Shown here: positions 7,385 through 13,324 of the stretch, piece by piece | Layout: every line of letters starts with the position of its first letter | How positions within the stretch are numbered: position 1 is the first letter of the stretch | Source: CANNDT01 sp945876205 | Lineage (GTDB): Bacteria > Acidobacteriota > Vicinamibacteria > Vicinamibacterales > UBA2999 | Length of the DNA: 13,324 nucleotides | Reading direction: 5' to 3' | Assembly (NCBI GenBank): GCA_947503365.1 | Contig: CANNDT010000115.1 | Span: 1 to 13,324, forward strand | The notes under the pieces: model-generated | Told to the model about the DNA's origin: nothing | Database searches by the model: none | What the model saw: the letters and a program-made list of their open reading frames with translations, nothing else | Program-made: the position numbers and the translations under genes

Positions 7385-8266
7385 GTGAAGAAACTACTGG
7401 TCTTATCTCTAACACTCGCAGTCACCGTGCTGCTGACGCACCTGCAGGCCCAGGGCGGCGGCGGCGGCAGGGGAGGCGGGGCTCCAGCCGTGGGCGGGCA
7501 GACCGACAACGGCGGCGTCCGCTACATCAATCCCGGGAGCCCGACGGTGCCCGACAACATGGTGACCAGCCAGCCGATTCCCAGGCTTCCTGACGGTCAC
7601 GTCGACCTGACGGGGCCGTGGGTGGGCGGCGGCTCCAACGGCGACATCGAGCGCGACGGCGGGCTGAAGCCCGGTGAGCTGCCGCTGCTGCCATGGGCGA
7701 AGGAGCTCCGGGACAAGCGGCTGTCGAAAGACGAGCCGTACACCGCGTGCCTGCCGATGAGCGTGCCGCGCGTGAACCCCTATCCCTGGAAGTTCGCGTT
7801 CACCTACACGTCCAAGGGCCTCTCGCACATCTACGTGCTGCATGAGACCGGCGACGCCGGCGCGCACCGTGTGGTCTACATGGACGGCCGCAAGCATCCG
7901 GACGGCCTGATTCCCAGCTGGTGGGGACATTCGATCGGCAGGTGGGAAGGCGACTCGCTGATCATCGACACCGTCGGCTACAACGACAAGTTCTGGTTCG
8001 ACAGCCGCGGCACACCCCACACCGAACAGCTCCACACCGTCGAGAAGTGGACGCGGCTGAACTATGGAAGAATTCAGAATGACTTCACGCTGGACGATCC
8101 CGGCGCGTTCTCGAAGACCGTGCAGTTGAAGTTCACGGGCAGGCTCCTGCGGCCGGATCTCAAGACCGGCGGCGGCGACCTGATGGAATTCATCTGCCTG
8201 GAGGACAATGAGTATGGTGCCGCGGCCGGAATCCAGGGAGTCGGGTCCGGCACGAGCAACAAGTAA
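7385..8266 (+). CDS. Secreted conserved protein of unknown function, HYP family copy 4 (Gly-rich N-terminus)
   Basis: A 293-residue protein, GTG 7385, with a strong AGGAGGAG at 7373-7380. The signal peptide is followed after about residue 22 by a Gly-rich, low-complexity linker (about 24-38) that the other copies lack and that accounts for the extra length. The core is as in copy 2: RLPDGHVDLTGPW (67-79), GGLKPGELPLLPWAK (92-106), CLPMSVPRVNPYPW (122-135), MDGRKH (166-171), WWGHSIGRWEGDSLIID (179-195), RGTPHTEQLH (208-217), DDPGAF (237-242) and FICLEDNEYGAAA (269-281). The only cysteines are 122 and 271. It differs from copy 2 mainly by conservative changes, so the two look like a recent duplication. 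The linker may tether the domain or simply be expansion of a GGC-rich tract. The function is unknown. Confidence 0.86.
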   Translation: MKKLLVLSLTLAVTVLLTHLQAQGGGGGRGGGAPAVGGQTDNGGVRYINPGSPTVPDNMVTSQPIPRLPDGHVDLTGPWVGGGSNGDIERDGGLKPGELPLLPWAKELRDKRLSKDEPYTACLPMSVPRVNPYPWKFAFTYTSKGLSHIYVLHETGDAGAHRVVYMDGRKHPDGLIPSWWGHSIGRWEGDSLIIDTVGYNDKFWFDSRGTPHTEQLHTVEKWTRLNYGRIQNDFTLDDPGAFSKTVQLKFTGRLLRPDLKTGGGDLMEFICLEDNEYGAAAGIQGVGSGTSNK

Positions 8267-8309
8267 CCGTACGCTTTTCATAGCCCAGACACTTGTGGGA
8301 GGTAATGCA

Positions 8310-8720
8310 ATGAGAACAAAGTTTGGAATCCTGGTGGCCGGTCTCGCACTGCTCTGCGCGACAGTGCCCGCCCTGGCGCATCACGGATTCGACACCGAGT
8401 ACGACGCGGCCAAGAAGGTCAAGCTGACCGGCACTGTGACGCAGGTCGCCTGGACCAATCCGCACATGCGCGTCTACGTCGATGTGACCGGTCCCGACGG
8501 CAAGGTGACCAACTGGAACCTCGAGCTGACGAGCCCGAACTCGATCCGCCGCGCCGGCTGGGGTCCCAACGACCTGAAGGCTGGCGACAAGGTGGTCTTC
8601 GAGGGCTTTGGCGGCAAGGTCGTCGAGAGCCGTGGATCGCTTCAGTCGATCACCAAGGTGGGCGACACCAAGCCGCTGTTTGTCGCCGGCGGGCCCGAAG
8701 GCTCCGCCAACGCTCAATAA
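8310..8720 (+). CDS. DUF6152-like exported protein, copy 4 (subtype HHGF)
   Basis: A 136-residue protein with ATG 8310 and GGGAGG at 8297-8302, seven bases upstream. The nearby ATG at 8305 is in another frame. Upstream in-frame sequence from 8208 overlaps the HYP copy 4 gene and encodes no signal sequence. The signal peptide is residues 1-23, ending ALA, and the mature protein begins HHGFDTEYD. The remaining motifs are GTVTQVAWTNPH, MRVYVDV, TNWNLELTSPN, AGWGPND, AGDKVVFEGFGGKVVESRGS and SITKVGD. Mature histidines are 1, 2 and 29 only. Together with the preceding HYP gene it forms the third module of the tandem array and is a close copy of 5729-6139. It is followed by a 90-nt gap with a strong hairpin, which may mark the end of the array's high-expression segment (inference). 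Confidence 0.87.
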   Translation: MRTKFGILVAGLALLCATVPALAHHGFDTEYDAAKKVKLTGTVTQVAWTNPHMRVYVDVTGPDGKVTNWNLELTSPNSIRRAGWGPNDLKAGDKVVFEGFGGKVVESRGSLQSITKVGDTKPLFVAGGPEGSANAQ

Positions 8721-8732
8721 CCCGGTTCGATG

Positions 8733-8775
8733 GTGCGACGGTGCGGTGGTGCGACGGTGCACCGCACCGTCGCAC
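8733..8775. repeat. 16-bp perfect inverted repeat (hairpin) between the HYP/DUF6152 array and the cytochrome gene
   Basis: Bases 8733-8748 are the exact reverse complement of 8760-8775, with an 11-nt loop. The loop (8749-8759) repeats the first 11 bases of the left arm, so the element is three alternating copies of a GTGCGACGGTG-type unit, the last inverted. It is GC-rich and followed by only TT, not a T tract, so it is not a classical terminator. It could stabilise the upstream message or attenuate transcription into the cytochrome gene. Confidence 0.8.
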
Positions 8776-8781
8776 TTTCGC

Positions 8782-8801
8782 ACGTTCATACGTTCATACG
8801 T
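8782..8801. repeat. Short tandem repeat, 2.5 copies of ACGTTCAT
   Basis: ACGTTCAT occurs at 8782-8789 and 8790-8797, followed by ACGT at 8798-8801. It directly precedes the cytochrome ribosome-binding site (AGGAG at 8802-8806). ACGT is self-complementary, so it could be a small binding site or a remnant of the neighbouring low-complexity repeat. No promoter boxes are convincing here. Confidence 0.7.
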
Positions 8802-8810
8802 AGGAGCTTT

Positions 8811-9950
8811 ATGAAGTTCGGTTGGAGGCACACGATTTCGGGTGCCATCGGTGTTGGAATCGTGTGCTGGCTGGGTCTGGTTGTCTCGGCTGCCGGCCAG
8901 ACGGCCCCCGCCCCCGCTGAAGGCGTTCAGATGTCCGAGAACTTCTTCAAGAACATTCAGGTGCTCAAGGGCATTCCCGTCGACGAGTTCATGGACGCGA
9001 TGGGCATGTTTTCCTCGTCGCTCGGGTATGACTGCGCCAGTTGTCACGCGTCGGGAACCGATCGCTCCAGGTTCGCGGTGACTACGCCGGCGATCACCAG
9101 GGCGCGCGGCATGATCGCGATGGTGAACAACATCAATCGCATGTACTTTGGCGGCCAGCCGCGCGTCACCTGCTTCACCTGCCACCGCACCACCTACAAG
9201 CCCGACGCGATCCCGAGCCTCGAGGCCCAGTATGCGGCGCTGACCGACGATCCCAACGCGATGACGATTCTGGCGGACAAGCGGACGACGGTCGACCAGG
9301 TGTTCGACAAGTACATGACGGCGCTCGGCGGCGCCGACCGCGCGGCCCGTCTCACGAGCTACGTCGCAAAGGGCACCTACGCCGGCTTCAACACCGGCGG
9401 CGGGGAAGTGCCCGTCGAAATCTACGCCAAGGCCCCGGATCAGCGCGCACAGATCAGCCGCCTGCCCGACAGCGACAACGTCAAGATCTTCGACGGCCGC
9501 AGCGGATGGGCCGCGGAGGGCTGGCGGCCGATGCCGCTGCTCGAGTTCACCGGCGGCAACCTCTCTGGCATGAAGGTGGACGCGATGGTGGCGTTCCCCG
9601 CGGGCATCCAGAAGGCCTTCAGCCAGTGGCAGGTCGGCAGCGCGCTCATCGACGACAAGGGCGTCCAGGTGCTCCAGGGCACCAGGCCCGGCGAGCTTCC
9701 CGTGAACTTCTACTTCGACGACACGGGTCTGCTGGTGAGGCAGGTGCGGTGGAACAAGACGTCGGTCGGCACCGTGCCCACACAGATCGACTACTCGGAT
9801 TACCGCGACGTGGCGGGCGTCAAGGTGCCCTTCAAGCTGCTCATGACCTGGACCGATGGGCAGAACTCGTTCTCGTTGACCGAGGTGCGGCCGAACGTCG
9901 CCATCGAGGCATCACGGTTCGCCAAGCCGGCTCCATTCCAGCGCAAGTAG
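8811..9950 (+). CDS. Exported dihaem c-type cytochrome related to the photosynthetic reaction-centre cytochrome subunit, with C-terminal beta-rich domain
   Basis: A 379-residue protein with ATG 8811 and AGGAG at 8802-8806. The frame is open to 8730, but that part is the hairpin. Residues 1-29 are a signal peptide or membrane anchor (SAAG before QTAPAP). Residues about 40-140 hold two haem sites, CASCH (75-79) and CFTCH (121-125). Each follows a Met-rich helix (Met61/64/66; Met101/104) that could supply the sixth ligand. The order helix-CxxCH, RGMIAMVNNIN, VTCFTCHR matches one half of the tetrahaem reaction-centre cytochrome (CytoC_RC family). The histidine that ligates another haem in that protein is absent, which fits a dihaem form. 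Residues about 160-379 have alternating strands and suggest a LolA-like fold (uncertain). The likely role is periplasmic electron transfer; the partner is unknown. It lies between the HYP/DUF6152 array and a receptor. Confidence 0.9.
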   Translation: MKFGWRHTISGAIGVGIVCWLGLVVSAAGQTAPAPAEGVQMSENFFKNIQVLKGIPVDEFMDAMGMFSSSLGYDCASCHASGTDRSRFAVTTPAITRARGMIAMVNNINRMYFGGQPRVTCFTCHRTTYKPDAIPSLEAQYAALTDDPNAMTILADKRTTVDQVFDKYMTALGGADRAARLTSYVAKGTYAGFNTGGGEVPVEIYAKAPDQRAQISRLPDSDNVKIFDGRSGWAAEGWRPMPLLEFTGGNLSGMKVDAMVAFPAGIQKAFSQWQVGSALIDDKGVQVLQGTRPGELPVNFYFDDTGLLVRQVRWNKTSVGTVPTQIDYSDYRDVAGVKVPFKLLMTWTDGQNSFSLTEVRPNVAIEASRFAKPAPFQRK

Positions 9951-9971
9951 TATTCGTCAATCGATCGGCAC

Positions 9972-9976
9972 GGAGG
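9972..9976 (+). promoter_or_regulatory. Ribosome-binding site deciding the receptor start at 9983
   Basis: GGAGG at 9972-9976 touches ATG 9977 directly, leaving no spacing, but is six bases from ATG 9983. The second ATG is therefore the likely start, removing two residues (Met-Cys) from the longer reading. Confidence 0.7.
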
Positions 9977-9982
9977 ATGTGC

Positions 9983-12900
9983 ATGCAGTGGTTTGTACGA
10001 ACGTTGACCTTTGGCGCGCTCGCGCTTCTTTTGACCGGCGGCGTCGCCTCTGCGCAGGCGACGGCTGAACTGTCCGGACGCGTCACGGACGAGAGCGGGG
10101 CCGTGCTCCCCGGCGTGACCGTCACCGTGACCCAGACCGAGACCGGTTTCACGCGAAGCGTGGTGACTGATGACACGGGGGGCTACTTGATGCCCAGCCT
10201 GCCGACCGGCCCCTACAAGCTGGAGGTCGCGCTGCAGGGATTCAAGACCTACGTGCAGACCGGCATCGTGCTGCAGGTCGGCGCCACTCCCACCATCAAC
10301 GCCTCGCTCGGGGTCGGTAATCTCGAAGAGACGGTGTCGGTGGAAGCGGCCGCGCCGATCGTCGACGTGCGCAGTGCGGGCATCAGCGACGTCGTCGAGA
10401 ACGAGCGCATCGTCGAGCTGCCGCTGCAGGGCCGCCAGGTCACCGACCTGATCGTCCTGGCCGGCGCGGCGGTGCAGACCGGCGAGTCATCGAGCCGCAG
10501 CATGAAGGGCGGTGTGAGCATCTCGGTGGCGGGCGGCCTGTCGTTCGGCGTGGCCTACATGCTCGACGGCGCCATGCACAACAACCCGCAGGACAACGGC
10601 AACCTGCCGATGCCGATGCCGGATGCGCTCCAGGAATTCAGCGTCGCGACCAGCGGCCTGTCGGCGCAGAACGGCATGCACTCGGGCGCCTCGGTGAGTG
10701 CCGTCACCAAGTCGGGGACCAACGCGTATCACGGCAACGCCTTCGAGTTTCTTCGCGACAAGCGCTTCAACGCGAAAGAGGCCTTCGCCGCCATCGTCGA
10801 CGGCAAGAAGAAAGACGACGGCCTGCGGCGGAACCAGTTCGGCGGCACCCTCGGCGGTCCGGTCGTGCAGAACAAGCTTTTCTTCTTCGGCGCCTACCAG
10901 GGCACGATGACCCGCCAGACGCCCTCGTCCAATATCTCGCACGTGCCGACCGCGGCGATGATGGCGGGTGATTTCAGCGCCTTCGCATCGCCGGCCTGCA
11001 ATGGCGGCCGCACCATCGCGCTGCGGGCGCCGTTCGTCAACAACCAGGTGAACCCGGCGCTCTTCAGCCCGGCCGCCGTCAACCTCGCCAAGCGGCTGCC
11101 GACGACGACCGACCCGTGCGGTGAGACGAAGTACAGCGCCTCCAATAACAGCGACGAGTGGCAGTTGCTCGGCCGCTCCGACTTTCAGCTGAGCGGCAGC
11201 AACACCATCTTCGGCCGCTACATGGCGACTTCGTATGTCGCGCCCGCGCCGTTTGCCACGACCCAGAACATTCTCGCGACGGCGACGCCGGGGATCGATA
11301 ACCTCGCCCAGTCCGCGGTGATTGGCGATACCAAGGTGTTCGGCTCGAATACGGTCAACTCGCTGCGCTTCGCGTTCAACCGGACGTCGGTCCACCGCGG
11401 CAACCCTTCGTTCTTCGATCCCCATGCGCTCGGTTCGAACGTCTACAGCTACAACCCCGGCGAGATGGTGGTGACCGTCACCGGCGGATTCAACATCTCG
11501 GCCGGCACCGCCACCGGCGGCATCTTCAACACCAATGCGACGCAGATCAGCGACGACGTGACGATGGTGCGCGGCAATCATCAGTTCGCCTTCGGCGGCG
11601 ATCTCGCTTACTGGAAGATGGACTTCCTGACGCACGCCCGCTCGGGCGGCAACTGGACCTTCAACGGACAGCTCCTCGGTCTCGGCCTTGCGGACTTCAT
11701 GATGGGCCGGTTGGGCCGCCTTGAACACGGTGGTCCCGGCGCGCTGCCGATGAACCAGTGGCACATCGGCGTCTACGGGCAGGACACGTGGCGGATGACG
11801 AGCCGCGTGACGCTCAACGCCGGCCTCCGCTGGGAGCCCTACTTCGGCCAGAACATCCTCAACAACGCCATCTCGAACTTCAGCATCGACAACTACCGGA
11901 AGAACGTGAAGAGCACGGTGTTCCTGAAGGCGCCCGCGGGCCTCATGTACCCGGGCGACGCCGGCTATCCGTCCGGGCAGAGCGGCCTGAACAAGCAGTG
12001 GATGAACTTCTCGCCGCGTGCGGGTCTCGCGTGGGACGTGTCGGGCGACGGCCGGATGGCGTTCCGCACGTCGTACGGCCTGGCGTATGACTTCCCGACC
12101 GCCGAGTACCACAACATCAACGCGCAGGCGCCGCCGTTCGGCAATCGCTCGCTGGTGGAGGATCCGACGGGACGGTTCGACGATCCCTACCGGCAGATCG
12201 GCGGCGACCCGCATCCGATCGTGACCAACGCCAACACCGACTACATCCCGGCGGGCGCGTTTGGCGCGATCGACCCGGACATCAACTCGCCGCGTATCCA
12301 GTCGTGGAACGTGACGTTCGAGCAGCAGATCGGCAACGATTGGGGCGCGTCGGTGAGCTACCTCGGCAGCCATTCGGATCGGCTGTGGTACCAGGTGGCG
12401 ATCAATCCTGGCGTGTTCCTGGGGCTGGGTCCCTGCACGCTGCAGGGCGTGGCGTTCACGGTCTGCACCACCAACGCGAACCTCGATCGCCGCCGTGTGC
12501 TGACGCTCGCGGGTGAGAACCCGGCGGCCGCCGCGCTGATCGGCAACCTCGACCTGCATACCAACGAAGGGGTCCAGGATTACAAGGGGCTGAAGCTCTC
12601 CTTCCGTCGCCGCGCCGCCAGCGGCATCAGCCTCAACGGCAACTACACCGTGTCGCGCTGCTTCGGCTCGCCGACGACCGGCGGCTTCCCGCAGCTGGCC
12701 AGCGGCTATACCGATCCGCAGCACCCGGAATTCGACGACGGCGTCTGCGACCAGGACCGCACGCACATCGGGATTGTCACGGTCGGGGCCGAGACCCCGA
12801 CGTTCGACAACGCCGCGGCGCGTGCGATCGCGTCAGGGTGGAGAGTGTCTGGCATTCTCAGCGCCCGCTCGGGCAGCCCGCTCAACGTGATCGCCGGCGG

Positions 12901-13273
12901 CGACCCGGCGTTCACCGGCATCCAGCAGCAGCGCGTGCGCAAGCTGCTCGACGATCCGTATCCCGCCGAGAAGACGCTCGCGCGCTACCTGAACCCGGCC
13001 GCGTTCGCGCAGCCGCTGCCAGGCACGTTGGGCGACTTCCCTCGCATGGGTGTGAGGGGTCCCGGCTACTGGGTGGTCGACATGGCGCTGTCGCGGACGA
13101 TCTCGTTTACCAGCAGCCAGAACGTCGAGCTCCGCGTCGAGACGTTCAACCTGCTCAATAATTTCAACTGGGGCAACCCGACGGTGAACTTCGCGTCAGG
13201 CACCTTCGGCCGCATCACCACCCAGGCCGGGGCGCCGCGCATCATGCAGTTCGGCGTGAAGTACGGCTTCTAG
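9983..13273 (+). CDS. Oar-like TonB-dependent outer-membrane receptor with carboxypeptidase-regulatory-like N-terminal domain, second full copy
   Basis: A 1096-residue protein starting at ATG 9983. The much longer open frame reaching back to 9041 is a GC-driven shadow of the cytochrome gene. The signal peptide is residues 1-24, ending VASA before QATAEL. The carboxypeptidase-regulatory-like domain follows (about 27-109), then the plug (about 117-268, with LPLQGRQVTDLIVL and VSAVTKSGTN) and the barrel, ending FGVKYGF. It aligns along its whole length with the receptor at 1555-4857. The region from LPTGPYKLEV to LIVLAGAAV is almost identical, while barrel loops differ, as expected for paralogues with different ligands. 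Six cysteines (339/379, 818/828, 893/922) match the three pairs of the other receptor. It begins 32 nt after the cytochrome gene and is followed by a probable terminator, so it likely closes the operon. Confidence 0.92.
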   Translation: MQWFVRTLTFGALALLLTGGVASAQATAELSGRVTDESGAVLPGVTVTVTQTETGFTRSVVTDDTGGYLMPSLPTGPYKLEVALQGFKTYVQTGIVLQVGATPTINASLGVGNLEETVSVEAAAPIVDVRSAGISDVVENERIVELPLQGRQVTDLIVLAGAAVQTGESSSRSMKGGVSISVAGGLSFGVAYMLDGAMHNNPQDNGNLPMPMPDALQEFSVATSGLSAQNGMHSGASVSAVTKSGTNAYHGNAFEFLRDKRFNAKEAFAAIVDGKKKDDGLRRNQFGGTLGGPVVQNKLFFFGAYQGTMTRQTPSSNISHVPTAAMMAGDFSAFASPACNGGRTIALRAPFVNNQVNPALFSPAAVNLAKRLPTTTDPCGETKYSASNNSDEWQLLGRSDFQLSGSNTIFGRYMATSYVAPAPFATTQNILATATPGIDNLAQSAVIGDTKVFGSNTVNSLRFAFNRTSVHRGNPSFFDPHALGSNVYSYNPGEMVVTVTGGFNISAGTATGGIFNTNATQISDDVTMVRGNHQFAFGGDLAYWKMDFLTHARSGGNWTFNGQLLGLGLADFMMGRLGRLEHGGPGALPMNQWHIGVYGQDTWRMTSRVTLNAGLRWEPYFGQNILNNAISNFSIDNYRKNVKSTVFLKAPAGLMYPGDAGYPSGQSGLNKQWMNFSPRAGLAWDVSGDGRMAFRTSYGLAYDFPTAEYHNINAQAPPFGNRSLVEDPTGRFDDPYRQIGGDPHPIVTNANTDYIPAGAFGAIDPDINSPRIQSWNVTFEQQIGNDWGASVSYLGSHSDRLWYQVAINPGVFLGLGPCTLQGVAFTVCTTNANLDRRRVLTLAGENPAAAALIGNLDLHTNEGVQDYKGLKLSFRRRAASGISLNGNYTVSRCFGSPTTGGFPQLASGYTDPQHPEFDDGVCDQDRTHIGIVTVGAETPTFDNAAARAIASGWRVSGILSARSGSPLNVIAGGDPAFTGIQQQRVRKLLDDPYPAEKTLARYLNPAAFAQPLPGTLGDFPRMGVRGPGYWVVDMALSRTISFTSSQNVELRVETFNLLNNFNWGNPTVNFASGTFGRITTQAGAPRIMQFGVKYGF

Positions 13274-13293
13274 CAGCTGAGCACGGCACGACC

Positions 13294-13324
13294 ACGCGGA
13301 TCGCCAATGGCCGGCGATCCGCGT
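13294..13324 (+). terminator. Probable terminator hairpin, cut by window end
   Basis: ACGCGGATCGCC at 13294-13305 is the exact reverse complement of 13313-13324, with a 7-nt loop. The stem starts 20 nt after the last receptor's stop and runs to the final base, so neither a longer stem nor a following T tract can be seen. Position and stability fit an intrinsic terminator for the cluster; a REP-like repeat is the alternative. Confidence 0.6.

Noticed and set aside
8733..8775. Intrinsic terminator after the module array
   Set aside because: The stem is strong but no T tract follows; the next bases are TTTCGCACG. It is kept as a repeat/hairpin rather than called a terminator.
8811..9950. Evidence for photosynthesis
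   Set aside because: Only two haem sites are present and no reaction-centre or pigment gene is nearby. Similarity to the reaction-centre cytochrome reflects shared family, not function.
9041..9982. Long in-frame upstream extension of the last receptor
   Set aside because: It lies out of frame over the cytochrome gene, is Arg/Gly/Ala-rich low-complexity translation typical of GC-rich shadow frames, and would bury the receptor signal peptide. GGAGG before ATG 9983 gives the real start.
10487..12766. Antisense open frame of 759 codons opposite the last receptor
   Set aside because: The product is Arg/Val/His-rich, with no recognisable motif or signal. It mirrors the receptor's codon pattern, as do the similar antisense frames at 1894-3171 and 3892-4980.
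1..13324. CRISPR arrays, tRNA/rRNA genes, insertion sequences, phage genes
   Set aside because: I saw no spaced direct repeats, RNA-gene signatures, transposase or phage-like proteins. The repeated sequence is explained by paralogous genes and the short intergenic elements listed.

Overview
The window is a dense, GC-rich, entirely plus-strand gene cluster. It has eleven complete or nearly complete genes plus the 3' end of a twelfth, and almost no intergenic DNA. Every product appears to be exported. The combination of Oar-like TonB-dependent receptors, repeated DUF6152-like proteins and a soluble homologue of the photosynthetic reaction-centre cytochrome points to an Acidobacteriota soil bacterium, possibly Vicinamibacteria. 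That assignment is inference from gene content, not from a marker gene.

Layout: (1) 1-192, the last 63 residues of an Oar-like outer-membrane receptor. (2) 226-1523, a DUF6152-like gene, a palindromic REP-like element, then a secreted protein of an unnamed family, here called HYP. (3) 1555-4857, a full-length Oar-like receptor. (4) 4885-8720, three head-to-tail copies of a HYP-DUF6152 module, about 1.25 kb each. (5) 8721-8810, a 16-bp perfect hairpin and a short tandem repeat. (6) 8811-9950, an exported dihaem c-type cytochrome. (7) 9983-13273, a second full-length Oar-like receptor. (8) 13294-13324, a 12-bp stem reaching the window edge, a probable terminator. Most gaps are 10-43 nt, one junction is a TAATG overlap, and the cluster reads like one or two operons.

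The most interesting features are in the paralogue sets. All four DUF6152-like proteins have a predicted signal-peptidase site directly before a His-His pair. Three of the four mature proteins contain only three histidines, at positions 1, 2 and 29. A mature N-terminal histidine plus a second conserved histidine is what a copper histidine-brace site requires. The four HYP proteins each keep exactly two cysteines, about 145 residues apart, and a conserved HTEQLH segment. Both families split into the same two subtypes, and each HYP gene sits beside a DUF6152 gene of the matching subtype, which suggests co-inherited or interacting pairs.

Working model (inference): an envelope system in which outer-membrane receptors move or bind a substrate, HYP/DUF6152 pairs act on it or handle a metal in the periplasm, and the dihaem cytochrome supplies or removes electrons. 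The substrate is not visible from the sequence.
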